From: Larix kaempferi
Taxonomy: Eukaryota > Streptophyta > Pinopsida > Pinales > Pinaceae
Reading direction: 5' to 3'
Length of the DNA stretch: 64,000 nt
Assembly: GCA_027924585.1 (NCBI GenBank)
Contig: BSBM01000440.1
Coordinates: forward strand, 12,369,501-12,433,500
In this document: piece by piece, positions 35,182-47,599 of the stretch
Numbering within the stretch: position 1 is the stretch's first letter
How the letters are laid out: each line of letters opens with the position of its first letter
The notes under the pieces: generated by a model
What the model was told of the DNA's origin: nothing
Seen by the model: the letters and a program-made list of their open reading frames with translations, nothing else
Database searches by the model: none
Program-made: the position numbers and the translations under genes

Positions 35182-35785
35182 TGTTAAATTTTGAGCATTA
35201 ATTCACAATACTCTTGGATCTTTACTGAGAGAATAACACATATAGTATATCAATGCATAACAATCACAATAAGCATCACAATCATCACAAGAATCAAAAG
35301 CATGAGAGACAAGAGACACTGAGTTTTCGTGGGGAAAACCCTAAGGTGAAAAACCCCACAACTTCCTCAAATATAGAGAGAGCAATGGCTCAACCAAGGT
35401 ACAACCAAAATACACTTGAGATAGTCTCCTATAGCAGATGATCCTCCTCCTCACTAGTGCGCCACTTTCTGAGTGAGAGAAGTGTGTTTTTTCGAATGAT
35501 CAAAATAGAGATCTCCCGATCTCTATTTATACTAACCTATTTTCCCAGTGACCTTATGGGGCCGACTTATCTAGCTAGGTACATCCACAATATAATATAT
35601 ATTTCAGGGCCAACCCCACACATGGTGGTCTAATAACCCATTGGCAAGTACACACACTTGCGACACTTGTCAATCCACATGACGACACTTCCTTATAGAG
35701 GAATAACACATATCTAATAAGGGTACAATAAATATATATGAAATACATAGATGAAATACATTCTGAAGTTACATATACATCAACA
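35182..35785 (-). repeat. 3' LTR of copia C
   Basis: On the + strand it runs TGTTAAATTTTGAGC to ACATATACATCAACA. The - strand polypurine tract AAGAGGGAG (35786-35794) abuts it. The TATA-overlapping inverted repeat is at 35503-35528. Confidence 0.95.
35503..35528 (-). promoter_or_regulatory. TATA-overlapping inverted repeat in C LTR
   Basis: Arms AAATAGAGATC and GATCTCTATTT (11 bp, perfect) flank a 4-base spacer that on the element strand reads GGGA. The TATA box TATAAATAG overlaps one arm. The 5' LTR copy is at 42112-42137; the D copies are at 48553-48578 and 55202-55227. Confidence 0.85.
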
Positions 35786-36029
35786 CTCCCTCTTAACTAG
35801 GAAGGTATTTCTCGACACAGATATGCTAGACAAGTCTTTTTCTCAGGATCATTGTCATCGATGCATCGTCATCATCATCGTCACTACTGCTGCTATCTCA
35901 ACCAATCTCTGACTCTACTCGTCATAGGAAGTTCTATAGAGCCAGCCCCTTTTCATACTGGATGTAGGCCCACCACCTGCAGGTCTTCGTCATCACTGGC
36001 CATACTATGGAAATCTCAGGACTTATTAC

Positions 36030-37080
36030 GTGCGTCACAAAACCTTAAAAGAGTCTCTTGACTAGCAAGAACCCTAAAGAGCATCTGAGGTCTTTTTCAT
36101 CCTATCCAGATCTCTAGGACTTATTACATGTGACCCCACCACAAAACCTTGAAAGAGAATCCCAGGACTGATTACGAGCACAAGGCTCAACCTATTGGAT
36201 CTCCCAAGGCACAAATTACATGTGGTCACCACAAAACCTCGAAAGAGAATCCCGGGACTGATTACGAGCACAAGGCTCAACCTATTGGATCTCCTAGGGC
36301 ACAAATTACATGTGGTTATGGAAAAACCTCGAAAGAGCATCCCAGGACTGATTATGAGAACATGGCTCAACCTATCGGATCTCCTAGGGCACAAATTACA
36401 TGCCATAGGAAAAAACCTCGAAAGAGCATCTGCCAGATATCTCAGGGCACAAATTACATGCCATAGGAAAAACCTCGAAAGACTATCTGCAAATCTCCCA
36501 GGGCACAAATTATATGTCCTCCCAAGCAAAACCTTGAAAGAGCATTTGCCAGATATCCTAGGATACAAATTACATGCCATAGGAAAAACCTTGAAATACT
36601 ATCTGCAAATCTCCCAGGGCACAAATTACATGCTTATCTGCACAACCTATTCCACGGCCACAGAGTATCAGCCTGGTACTCACCATACATCATCCTGATG
36701 TACACATGATCATCCTGATCATCATCACTACAACATCCTGCTGCATGTCATCTAGAGCAACATCCTGAAGCTCGTCATCTATGATCATCCTGATCATACA
36801 ATGCATCTACTTGATGCATACCAAGTATCTACCTAATACATATGATCATACATGATCCACCTGATCATACAGTGTATCCACCTGATACAAATACAAATAC
36901 ATGATACATATCACCATACATGATCCACATGATACATATATAGATACATGGTCCAAGCATCCAACATGATGCATATACAAAATACATACAAATGATCCAA
37001 CTGATCATATCCAACATCCATCATAATGCATACATATATAAATGATCCAATTGATCATACAAAGCAGAAACCGGACATCG
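36030..37080 (-). repeat. copia C 3' UTR minisatellite arrays
   Basis: Units of about 90 bp built on CACAAATTACATGTGGT, ACCTCGAAAGAGAATCC and GACTGATTACGAGCAC repeat between 36120 and 36640, then shorter ATGATCC-ACCTGATCATAC units reach 37080. The 168-codon - strand frame here is only the translation of these repeats. Homologous arrays in H and D differ in number. Confidence 0.85.
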
Positions 37081-37198
37081 TCCTGATGCTCGTCATCCAG
37101 CGCTTACATCCACAACCATGTGAAGGATCCTCCTTCCAGCATGCTTGGAATGGCTTCAACAAATGTGTCCATCACTTCTTCCTCGAAGTGTCATCAAT

Positions 37199-38665
37199 TT
37201 GAAGAACACCAAGCCTCTCCCTGAAGTACTTGAACTTTACCCTGGCTAGTGCCTTCGTCAGCAAATATGCAATCTACTCGTCCGTCGCAACGTACAGGAG
37301 CTTCATAGCTCCTCTCTACACCATATCCCTGGTATAGTGATATTTGATCTCTATGTGTTTTGACCTGTCATGAAACACTGGGTTCTCGGATAGCTTCACA
37401 CAACTCTGGTTATCACAAAAGATACCAGTAGCATCCAATGGGAGATCAAATAACTTAGACAGTAGCTTCTGTAGCCATACTGCCTCACAACTAGCTGAAT
37501 AGGCTGCAACATACTCTGCCTTAGTTGTACTCAATGCTATGCAGGATGGCTTCCTGCTGAACCAAGAGATCACACCTGATCCCATACTGAAGCAACACCC
37601 AGATGTGCTCTTCCTATCTGCAGCACTGCCAGCCCAATCTGAATCAACATAACCCTGCAGGTTAAACTTTTGATTTGCTTCATACTTGAGCCCATAAAAC
37701 ACTGTACCCTTCAGGTACCTCAGAACATGCTTTACAGCAACCAGGTGAACACTCCTCGGGTCCATCAGGAACTAGCTTAATGTGTTCACTGCAAAGCAAA
37801 TATATGGTCTCGTGTTCGTCAGGTACATCAAGGACCCAATCATTTGACGATACATAGAGACATCAACCGGCTCAAATGAAGCATCACATAGAAGCTTCAG
37901 ATTCAATGCCATAGGTGTGACCATGGCCTTGCAATCCATCATCCCGAATCTCTTCAGGATATCTACTGTGTACTTCCCTTGACCAAGGAAGATCCCACTT
38001 GCATTTTTCCACACCTCCATACCTAGGAAATAATGCATTATTCCCAAATCTTTCATATCAAACTCAGCAGCAAGCTTCCTTTTAGTATCTGCAATCAATC
38101 TGTCATCTCCTGTTACAAATAAGTCATCCACATACAGGAGTAAAATCACAGGATTCCCTTCCTCAACCTTGTAGTAAAGGTTGGAATCCGATTTACTCTT
38201 GGTAAAGTCCAAACTAGATAGGAAACTGTCCATCCTACCATACCAAGTTCTGGGAGCTTGCTTCAAGCCATACAAGGCTTTCTTCAATCTGCACACATAT
38301 GACTCCCTGTCACGTATTTTGAAACCAAGTGGCTGCTCCACATATACTTCCTCTTCAACTACACCATTCAAGAAAGCAGTCTTGACATCCATCTGGTGTA
38401 TTTTCCATTTCATTGCTGCAGCCAGGGCAAGTACTGTTCTGATGCAAGTATACCTGGATACAGGTGCAAAAGTTTCTTCATAATATATTCCCTCTTTCTG
38501 AGAGAAGCCACGAGCTACGAATCTTGCTTTGTATTTTTCTACACTGCCATCTACAGCATGCTTGATTTTGTAGATCCATTTGGAAGTCACAACAGACTTC
38601 TCTTTAGGTCTTGGGACAACATCCCAAACATCATTCTTCATTATTGATTGGTATTCCTCAACCAT
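37199..38665 (-). pseudogene. copia C RT-RNase H
   Basis: The frame opens at 38665 (YQSIMNNDVWDVV), with SKWIYKIKH, SQKEGIYYEETFAPV, HQMDVKTAFLNG, the intact catalytic YVDD (near 38130) and MHYFLGMEVW. A stop near 37771 (SQFL to S-stop) is followed by RNase H with YVDSDWAGSAAD, SRKPSCIALST and CDNQSCVKL to 37316, where another stop precedes the last codons (to 37199). The frame is shifted relative to integrase near 38700. It copies element RNA in the particle. Confidence 0.92.
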
Positions 38666-38714
38666 GGAATCCTTCCATTCTTTTTTTTTCCGCTGCTTCT
38701 TCCTAACTGGAAAG

Positions 38715-39761
38715 TTATTTGTTCATAATGTCACAGAGTAAAGCAACATAGCTAGTATGTGATCTGGTTCTCTTCTTTGCTCTATGTTCTTCTTCTGGAA
38801 TGCCAAATCTTTCTGCATCTTGAATGAGCTCTGTAACCCATGTAGGTTTCCTCTTGTGAGAGTTATCCTCATGGGGTGGATCTACAGGTTCTTGTGGATC
38901 TTCAAACTCACGAACAACTTCTGGAATTGCTTCAGTCATGGTAGTGTCTTGAAATCTAGTTTCCTTAGGTTCTTCATAAACTTCGATATGTGCTTTCCTT
39001 GATTTGATGAATGCTGAGTTTTCATCAAATGTTACATCCCTGCTGACATCAATCTTATTGAACCCTGGAAAGTATATTCTATAAGCCTTCGAGCTTTCAC
39101 TGTAACCCACAAAGATACCCTTCTTTCCTAAAGGATCTAGTTTGGTCCTATTTTCCTTTGGGACATGAGTGTATACTAGACAACCAAATATTCTGAGATG
39201 GCTGACTTTAGGTTTCTTACTAGAAAAGACCTCTTCTGGAGTTTTGTCGTCCAATATCTTGTGGGGTGTTCTGTTCTGCACATATATAGTTGTTCTAGTT
39301 GCTTCTGTCCATAAATGCATAGGTAGATCCTGGTCATGCAGCATTGCCCTTGCTGCTTCCATGATTGTTCTGTTCTTCCTTTCTGCAACTCCATTCTGTT
39401 GAGGATTATAAGGAGCAGTCAACTCCCTCTTAATCCCTGAATCATTGCAAAGATTCTTGAAGTCACCTGAGGTGAATTCTCCACCATTTTTGGATATGAA
39501 TGTTTTGATCTTCTTGTCAGTTTGATTCTCCATCAAGGTTTTGAATTCCTTGAACTTATCAAACACCTCATCTTTGTTCTTCAAGAAGTATACCCAAGTC
39601 TTCCTAGAGAAGTCATCAATAAATGAGACATAGTAAACATACCCACTTAGAGAACTAGATGACATAGGACCACATACATCTGAGTGGATGATTTCCAGGA
39701 TGTCTTTTGCCTTGCTTTCACTGCTTGGGAAATCCTTCTTAATGTTCTTACCTTTTTCACA
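38715..39761 (-). pseudogene. copia C integrase
   Basis: The zinc domain starts upstream (ELWHRRLAH near 39880) and its Cys pair straddles a stop at 39760. The catalytic domain has HSDVCGPM (near 39680), then FISKNGGEF where D carries RSDNGGEF, so the second catalytic Asp is Lys in C, then the Glu in GVAERKNRT (near 39380). The C-terminal part holds the GIFVGYSESSKAYRIY motif, then a divergent tail to 38715. It is related to the integrase of D in sequence and order, except that D has a replaced tail. Confidence 0.9.
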
Positions 39762-41216
39762 TCATTTGCAAACACCTTCATGTTTGGTCTTGATTTCAGG
39801 AAGACCCTCTACAGCCTTGCTTGCAATTGGAAGTGCCCTATAGTGCATATGAGCAAGTCTTCTATGCCAAAGTTCACTTGGCTCCATAGATTCATGTACC
39901 ATGGCATGTTCAGGTTGTCCCTTCAATTTATACAAACCTCCCTCTTGCTCTCCAATCACTACTGCATCATCTATGTTCTTTCCCTTTGGCCACATTAGGA
40001 CTTGGCCATCCAAAAATGCAACCCTCATACCTTTTGCATCCAATGCAGAGATGGAGAGTAAGTTCTTCTTGAGCCCAGGTACATAAAGGACTTCTTTCAT
40101 CTTCAAAGATTTTCCAGAATCTAGGTTGTAGGAGGCTTCACCACTTCCTTTGATTGGGTATTGATAATCATCCCCAAGTTTCACTTTATGGGGTGATTCA
40201 TGTTCGGACAGATTTACAAAAGATTCTTTAAACCTAGTCATGTGTTTGGAAGCCCCACTATCAATCAACCAATCATTACAACCATGGGAGATAGTACTTG
40301 CGAGAGAAGAAATTAGAACATACTCTTCTTCACTTGATGAGTCATCATCACGATCACTTTCTGCCCTAGCCTTCTTCTTTGGGGGTTTATCATCTTCGGC
40401 AGCATGAGCATGATATATTCTTTTGTTATTCTTCTTCTTCTTGTTGAAGTTGTTGTTGTCTTTCTTCTTCTTGGGACAATCTGAAGCAAAGTGTCCCTTC
40501 TCATTGCAATTGAAGCATCTGAGATCTTTCTTATCTTTATGATAATGGTGGTGTGAGAATTTCCTATTATGAGATGATTCCTTCTTGGACTTACCTTTCT
40601 TGGCATGTGCTGTGAGAGCTTGATCTTCATTTCCCATCTTTTCTTCTCGGTCCACAAGCCTAGTTTCTTCTTGAGAACATTCTTCCCGCAATCTGTTGAA
40701 GGAGATCAACTTCTTCCTTGCACAAATTCCTTGAATAAAGGAATCCCATGACCTGGGTAGGCCATTTAGAGTGGTCATCACCACTTCACCATTCTCCACC
40801 ATTTCATCCACTACTTCTAGTTGTTCCTTGATCTGGGAGACCCTTGAAAAATAAGATTGAATGGTTTCTCCATTCTGAAACTTTACTCATTTCAATTGGT
40901 TCCGCAGGGTCATCTTCCGATTTATGTTCTTCCCTTCAAATAGCTTGGTCAAGGAGTCAAACATCTCCTTGGGTGTCTTTAGAGAATACACATGGGGTAT
41001 GAGATGGTCTTTGATAGAATCAACAATGATTCTCTTTGCCTTGACCAAGTTCTTCTTATGCAATACCTTAGCCTCTTCATCCTCTGGGATAGGGATGTCT
41101 TCTTTTACATATGAGTCCAACTCATTCTCTTCCAGGATTAACCCAATCCTATACTTCCAAGCTCGGAAGTTATCAGCTCCTTCAAGCTTATCCTCAAGCT
41201 TGGTGTGGTGAGACAT
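39762..41216 (-). pseudogene. copia C gag-protease
   Basis: ATG at 41216 (MSHHTKLEDK) matches the D start. The gag core has LEGADNFRAWKYR, LIPHVYSLKTPKEMFDSL, a TGA near 40887, then DEMVENGE..LNGLPRSWDSFIQG. The zinc knuckle CFNCNEKGHFASDC (near 40490) is intact. A Lys/Asn run and an acidic stretch precede the protease motif DSGASKHM (near 40255). The frame ends at 39762 within the zinc domain of integrase. One nonsense change is the only break in gag-protease. Confidence 0.92.
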
Positions 41217-41778
41217 CTTAAAGAGTACTTCAAATGGAAATAGAAAAGATTTAGGTCTTACCACTTGAAATGCTAAAAACCGGATATGGTCCCGGATTAA
41301 GGTTTGTCAGAAAAACCCTAAAAATTCAAAATGTGAATTTCAAATTTTTGAAAGGATAGAAAGATGTGCCTTGATGAGCTGATCATCCTGGTGTGTTCGG
41401 AATTTGAGATCAGCAAAGCTTTACCCTTCAGATTTTCCTTTTTGTCCTCCCGGGTTCACTCGGGAGAGCCCTGAATTAGGGTTTGAGTTTCCTGGAGATC
41501 TACCTAGCCAAAAATCTCGATCCAAAGCTCTAAACTTTGATTTTTGCAAGAAGCTTCCAGCTATGTCTTCAAATTTAAGAAATTCCTATTTTTGTGGAAA
41601 CCCTAATTGTTAGGGCCAAATCTGAAAATGCTCAGAATTGAATTTTGATTGGACAGATAGATTCTCCTTGATGAGTAGAGTCAATCTACTATACTGCTTT
41701 TCCAAAATATGTGGAGAGAAACCCAATAAACAAGAAACTCAAGTTTTCGTCACTGCAAAATGTCTTCTTCTCAGGTTA

Positions 41779-41790
41779 GCTCTGATACCA
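41779..41790 (-). other. primer-binding site of copia C
   Basis: On the - strand TGGTATCAGAGC follows the LTR end directly. It fits the 3' end of plant initiator-Met tRNA. Confidence 0.95.
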
Positions 41791-42395
41791 TGTTAAATTT
41801 TGAGCATTAATTCACAATAGTCTTGGATATTTACGGGGAGAATAACATATACAGTATATCAATGCATAACAATCACAATAAGCATGACAATCATCACAAG
41901 AATCAAAAGCATGAGAGACAAGAGACATAAAGTTTCCATGGGGAAAACCCTAAGGTGAAAAACCCCACAATTTCCTCAGAGATAGAGAGAGCAATGGCTC
42001 AACCAAGGTACAACCAAAATACACTTGAGATAGTCTCCTAGAGCAGATGATCCTCCTCCTCACTAGTGCGCCACTTTCTGAGTGAGAGAAGTGTGTCTTT
42101 TCGAATGATCAAAATAGAGATCTCCCGATCTCTATTTATACTAACCTATTTGCCCAGTGACTTTTATGGGGCCGACTTGTCTAGCTAGGTACATCCACAA
42201 TATAATATATATTTCAGGGCCAACCCCACACATGGTGGTCTAATAACCCATTGGAAAGTACACACACTTACAACACTTGTCAATCCACATGACGACACTT
42301 CCTTATAGAGGAATAACACATCTCTAATAAGGGTACAATAAATATATATGAAATACATAGATGAAATACATTCCGAAGTTACATATACATCAACA
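41791..42395 (-). repeat. 5' LTR of copia C
   Basis: It is the partner of 35182-35785, with the same ends and TATA region (42112-42144). It separates the two parts of the B 5' LTR. Confidence 0.95.
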
Positions 42396-42400
42396 GAAAA

Positions 42401-43026
42401 TGCTTACAATGGTTGCATGATGTCCAAGTCAACTTTCAGCTCCAAGTTCCTCCTCTAGCGATCTTTGCAAGAGTTTCAAGATCATAGGTTGGATGCCCCA
42501 AAAGTCCTCTCTTTGGCTCATGAAAGGCCTCTCCTTTATAGTGCTTGGAAGGGTTAACCAAAAGGAGAGTAATATGGATCTAATGAGAGTTTAGTGGATC
42601 AGGCATACTAAACAGAGAGAGGGGGTTGGGATCGAATCAAAGTTAGTAATCCCAAGAAAATCTCTCGAAAGATGAGATCCATGATCCATGGAAAAAAGGC
42701 TAAAAAGGGATTTTCATGCCCCTGGGTCTAAGCATAATGCGAAATTATCACACCCTAGGGTCTGAGCATAGCGCGAAAACCCTAATTGTCGCTACCCAGA
42801 AGATGTGCAAAGCACGAAAATATATGCAGATAGAGTGATCCTTTGTGATATGTGGCAGATAAGGTGTTGTCTTCATCATTCAGTCAATGGATTTTGTTCC
42901 TGGGTGTCGAGATGAGACCAAGGAGGGTACCAGTAATGTATGATGATCATTAGGGGGAAGTGTCATTAGGTCACATGGTATAAGGATGCAACACTAGGGA
43001 TTAATGAGTAACTTTGAGGTATAACA
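42401..43026 (-). repeat. 5' LTR of gypsy B, outer part
   Basis: It continues 34798-35181: TGCTTACAATGGTTGCATGA matches 20087-20106. It ends GAGGTATAACA, followed by the TGGAG duplication. Confidence 0.9.
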
Positions 43027-44038
43027 TGGAGGGCCCCAAAAGAGTAAATTATGATTTCTCTCAATCTGTTCGGTGGAATCGATTTCTATGACTTGCAAGT
43101 AACTTGTGAAGTTATTTTTTTCGTTATACCATGGGTCATCCGAGGTGACGCTAACGAAGATGGTAAGTGTGTCATGAGATTTTCCAATGTAAGGGCTTTG
43201 GTACTCTTAGGTGTAACAAATTTCAGGTCATATTCTTGAAGGATAATGATCCATTTAGCCACGTGGCCTTAAAGGAGGTGACGAATCAAGAGATAGACCA
43301 TGGGGTTCGAGTCTTCCACAGCTGTAGTTCATCTCAGAAGAATGTGGTGGTGTACCTTTTGAACAGAGAAGATGATGGTGAGAGCCAACTTATCCTCATG
43401 GGGGTAGCGGAGTGGTGGGCATTGACGACTTCAACATCAATCATGACATTTTTTCCAGCTAATTAGACTGGAACATTAGCCAGAAGGACTTACGGCTGAG
43501 ATGAATGGCCATCATAATCTCATAAGGTGGTCGTGTATGGTTGTATGGGAGGGGATCCTAGTTTCTGCCACACAAATGTAGGCATGACGCATGCAGAGGC
43601 ACCCTCATCAATGATGCATCGATGGATAACAAGATTCTGGATTGACACAGAGACTTGAAATGCTAAGGTGGAAGGCATGCGTGGTTCAGATTGGTCTAAG
43701 TCGAATGCCATCATTCGTGAGTCAGAAGGATCCATTGCACCTATGGTGGAAAACAGTGTTTTGCGCTTCACTGGGAAGTTCTTTAAAACTTCGAAGGCTG
43801 AAATAGTAGCGAAAGATTGATAATTCATCCACAATATTATATTTGGGGGTAGCAAGAGCATTGATGTTGTTATTGATGTGGCGCAGAGGAAATCGAGGAG
43901 CTTTGGGGGCCCCGTCGAACGGTGCTGGGGGTAGACGTAATGATTGATATGTGGGAAGAGTAGTAGTGTCCTTGTCCACGGGAATGGTTTCGATGGTTGA
44001 GCCATACTAGTTACGGCGTGTTTGAAGGTTGACATCAT
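43027..44038 (-). pseudogene. gypsy A protease joined to RNase H tail
   Basis: On the - strand, a protease with IDEGASACVM (near 43600) loses its frame at 43520. Within 350 bp the sequence is the end of an RNase H (KWIIILQEYDLKFVTPKS, near 43210-43270). RT and the start of RNase H are missing, so an internal deletion joined the two. Further left, 43027-43200 has no clear motif, and then B begins. Confidence 0.65.
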
Positions 44039-44099
44039 CTGAAGACATCATTAAAAGGTGGTGGGTACCTGAGTCAATGGGTTGACTAACAGGATCAAC

Positions 44100-45881
44100 G
44101 TAGGAAACTGGCTATTGTGGTGCGACAACCCCTTGAAGGTGAACCAAAGGCTGGGTGGCTACTACCCCTTGCTTAGGTAGGGGTTTTTCAACACCATAGG
44201 TTGTGTGTTGGTTTACGGTGGGTTTGGTGGTGTTAGAGGTGCAACATGTCCTTGGCGTTGGGCGTCGTCGCTCCAAATTTTGTGAGCTTGCTCTAGGTGG
44301 GGACAATTGTGTGTGTAATGGCCATAGACTCTGCAAATAGAACATGGTTGGTTCATATGTAAGTTAGGATTTTTACCTTGACGAGGGGGTCGATCATGAT
44401 TTTGGTTAGCCAGTGCAGTTCCATTGTTATCCAGGGGGATTTGTGGTGGTTCGCCTCTACCAAGAGGCTGGTTATCACCTTGATTATGTCTATGTCCTTG
44501 ATTTTGTTGTCATTGTTGGTTTCGTTGGGCAGGTTGGTTCTGCAGTTGGTTTTTTTGAGCGTAAACTTTCCCTAAGGGGATGGGGGGTTTGCGGTTGCGA
44601 AGGTACTGGGGCAGCCTATGGTGGATAATTAGCAGGAGGGGTTGGAGGTTGTACAGGTGCAGGTGCAACTGGTAGATGGTAGTAAGCGGGTGGTGCGGTA
44701 GGGGGGACGTATGTTGGAAAGGTATGTCTGTAGCAATGTGTTGGACAAGAAGGTCCATGTATATGAGGAGCCTAGGTCAGGGAACATATGAAGGTGTTTC
44801 TCCAAAGTGGGTCATGCCACGGGAAAGGTTAGTACCACTACTCATGGAGGGTAGTGTAGTGCTAGGTGTAGCATTATAAGCTGGGGTGGTGGCGGGAGAC
44901 ATATGGGCAAATGGTTGACTACAATATTTAACATTTCCAATAATTTTGTCACCAGCGTGGGATGTTCTAGGCGTGTCCTTCCGGGAGGAATCACCGCGAG
45001 GAGAATGAAGTAAAATGGAGTAAAGGTAGCCCGACTATGCATAGATAAGGCCAAGCTGTTGGGATTTAAGTATGGCTTCTTCTTCGGTTTGGGGTCGTTC
45101 GAATGCCACATCCTTGGAAATAACTGGTATGAGGGACTTCAATAATGAATCTAAAAAGATATGGTCATGTAACTTGATCTTAGAAAAAATATGGTGTCTA
45201 CGTCATTCATGGATATGGTCAATGATATGGGTAGCCATATTCTATCTGCAAGATAGTAAATTCTCAACACCAGCGTCATAACAGACTGGTAACTGGAAGA
45301 ATTGTACGAAAGTAGAAGTGAGGGATGTAAAAGTGGAGTGCGTCCATGTGGCTATTCAATATACCACTTTGCTGCAGCACGAGTGAGTGTTTGTTGTAAA
45401 AGGCGTAGGCAGATCGAATCATCCACTATAGAGTTGGAAAAGCACCATAAGTGGAAGGACATGATGTGGTTCTTGGGGTCCTCACCACCATTCCCTTGGA
45501 ATTTTGGGATGTCCGAAGGGAGTTTGGTAGGCATGGGAGGCCATGTAGGGTCATGTCGGATCAGATCATTAGTCAATTGGGCCAAATCAGGTGGGTTGAT
45601 ACTTGATGAATGGAAAACTAGCAAGAGGATGTGACATCGTCGAGGTGGCTTGCGTGCTAGCCATGGAAGCGATCATGGGGCCACCTCTACCAAGTGGTGG
45701 GGTAGTGGCATGTGTCATAATGGGGATCAAGGGACCACTGGTAAAAGGTGTAGGGATTGGGGATGAAGGTACGGTGCCCACAAGGGTACTACTGGTGACC
45801 AAAGGGACGGTGGTCAAAACAGATCCGCTACCGATGGGTATAAAAGTAGTGACTGAAATGCCAGGTGTAGGTCCTATAGAT
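44100..45881 (-). pseudogene. gypsy A gag, C-terminal part and core
   Basis: The - strand has a gag core with WPPMPTKLPSDIPKF and PKNHIMSFHLWC (45420-45560), close to the B gag core. It then has a Pro/Gln-rich part and a zinc knuckle CSICRVYGHYTHNC (44300-44345; CX2CX4HX4C intact). Stops and shifts break it. The N-terminal part continues at 60238 after element E. Before B inserted, this order was gag, protease, RNase H. Confidence 0.75.
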
Positions 45882-47494
45882 TATCATGTTCCTATTTTTC
45901 AGCACCATGAATTAGATCAAACCGAATGGATCATATTGACATATTGGAATTAATTAATTAATGAGGGGTTAGCTCTGAATTTCGGGCATTTAATTAATTA
46001 GGTGTGAATTAATTTTTATCTAGTGTTTATTATGCACTTGGAATATTTAATTTTCACGCATTTAATAATTTTATCATAAATAAATGAGAATAATGCTCCA
46101 CTAGGGAAAATTAGTGGATAAGATTGACTTGGAGATGGATTGAAGAATACGTTAAGGATACAGCACCCAAATCTAGAAAATCAGGAAAAAGGAAAGAAAG
46201 ATGGAGCAAATCATAAAAGCAACAAAAACTCAGGAAAAGAAGCATAAAGCATAAAGCAGGATAAAACAGAAAAGAAAGAAAGTTTTAAAAAGAAGGATAA
46301 ATCAGAAAATCCAGAAAAAATAGGAAAAGCTAAAGCAAAAAGTGGAAAAGAAAACAGAAAAGGAAAAAGAAGGAAAGCAAAGGAAAAAGGAAAAAGGAAG
46401 GAAAGCTAGCTTTCCTTATCCACTCTTGGAGGGCGCATTAGCTAAGGAGAATTTATCCTCAAGTAATCCTCTCTCTATAAATGAACTAGTGCACACCCCC
46501 TTCACATATTTTGAGAGTTTAAGTATTGGCATGAGAGCAAATTTTTCTTACAGACTTGGGAGATGTGCCCCTAGTCCAAGCTGGGAGATGTGCCCCTGCT
46601 TCTTGTGAGAGGATGATGGTATTCAACCATTATCACTGAGTTTATTTGCAGTTCCTGTAACTGATCAAGCCTGGTTTGAATTTAAGAAGAAGCATCATTC
46701 AATTCATGGTTCGAATATGTAAGCTTCCTATGGATTTATAGAGCTAGATTATTGTGTAGAAGAAAAGATTTGTTTCTATAATGTTTTGAGTGGATGCTTG
46801 GAACATATATGATCTAATTAAAGTAAATTTAAACCTATTATATCATTCATGTCATTTAATATTATAGAAGTCTTAAGTATTCTCATATTTCTCCACCCCC
46901 TCTAGATTTGCATAGAAATTGACTAGTTTTCAGACTATCTTGAATAAATGAATGAGAATAGATACAAAAGAGTTGATTTATGCTCCTGAAGTTAATTAAC
47001 ATGTTAACTTACCCAATACATGTCTGATTTGAGGAATTCATGAGCCTTCTCTACTTATTTGGGAGTTCCTGAATTTTACTAGTTGTGCAATTTTGAATTG
47101 AAATTTTCCTTGTATATTTGTGAATCTTTCTCGGAGCTTCCTTAAAATTTATGGAGAAACCTATGGCTGTGTATTGAATTATATTTCATTTTTATTACCC
47201 TCCCTGAGTCAAAAAAATTCATCAATAGCTTCCAGTCAAAGTTTAAAGAAATACTAGTCTACATATGCTGGGGTACCCAGGAGCATTGGAGTAGATTTCA
47301 GCCTGGTTGATCTTGAAACATCAATGGTACCAATAATTTTTGTGTAGGTATTAACATCTATCATATCCTACCTTCCTTCCAGACATTTTGATCTTGTCCA
47401 CCCACAGTCAAACTAGCTCCCTGAAACATTGTTTTTAATTGATTCTTTGAGGAAGTGAGTTTTTGTATCACTAATCCTAGTTGGTACATTCCAG
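45882..47494 (+). repeat. 5' LTR of element E
   Basis: It starts TATCATGTTCC (the other copy starts TTTCATGTTCC; element J starts TGTCATGTTCC) and ends GTACATTCCA. The copies differ at many sites. A TATA box CTATAAATG lies at 46473-46482. A 200-bp polypurine stretch (AAAAGGAAAAAGAAGGAAAG and similar) lies at 46170-46410. Confidence 0.75.
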
Positions 47495-47506
47495 TGGTAT
47501 AAAAGA
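47495..47506 (+). other. possible primer-binding site of E
   Basis: GTGGTATAAAAG follows the LTR. TGGTAT matches the start of the initiator-Met type, and 9 of 12 bases agree if read as TGGTATCAGAGC. Confidence 0.4.
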
Positions 47507-47599
47507 AATTTCCTTTGCTCGTCCTGTGGAAATTAAATATCATATGAATAAATATCTCAGAACTATTTTCAAGTTGCAGCTATAAAACTAGATACAATC

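Larger units (their letters stand above)
35182..42395 (-). mobile_element. Ty1/copia element C, full length, inserted in B 5' LTR
   Basis: The LTRs are 35182-35785 (3') and 41791-42395 (5'). GAAAA at 35177-35181 and 42396-42400 is the target duplication. The element (7214 bp) has PBS at 41779-41790, gag-protease, integrase, RT-RNase H, a 1.4-kb repeat-rich 3' UTR and a polypurine tract. Its LTRs differ from each other at scattered sites by eye. Compared with D, it keeps RT (YVDD present) but has several stops, one frameshift and a changed integrase catalytic residue. Confidence 0.95.
19702..43026 (-). mobile_element. Ty3/gypsy element B (Tat-like, about 16 kb without C)
   Basis: LTRs are at 19702-20710 (3') and 34798-43026 (5', split by C). 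The flanking repeats TGGAG at 19697-19701 and 43027-43031 are the target duplication and place B inside A. Order on the - strand: PBS, 2-kb leader, long gag with zinc knuckle, protease, RT-RNase H, integrase, a second RNase H, then an antisense gene on the + strand, a repeat region, polypurine tract and 3' LTR. A second RNase H and an antisense accessory gene are known from plant Tat-type elements; assignment to that lineage is inference. Every domain has stops or shifts. Confidence 0.88.

Noticed and set aside
35253-35441. His/Asn/Lys-rich small ORF in the C LTR
   Set aside because: It reads the LTR backwards; the CACAATAAGCATCAC repeats create it.
36074-36580. 168-codon - strand frame with repeated CNLCPRRSNRL
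   Set aside because: It is the translation of the copia C 3' UTR minisatellite; the repeat has a unit near 90 bp, a multiple of three, which keeps the frame open by chance.
41779-41790. tRNA gene fragment
   Set aside because: The initiator-Met match is only the primer-binding site next to an LTR.
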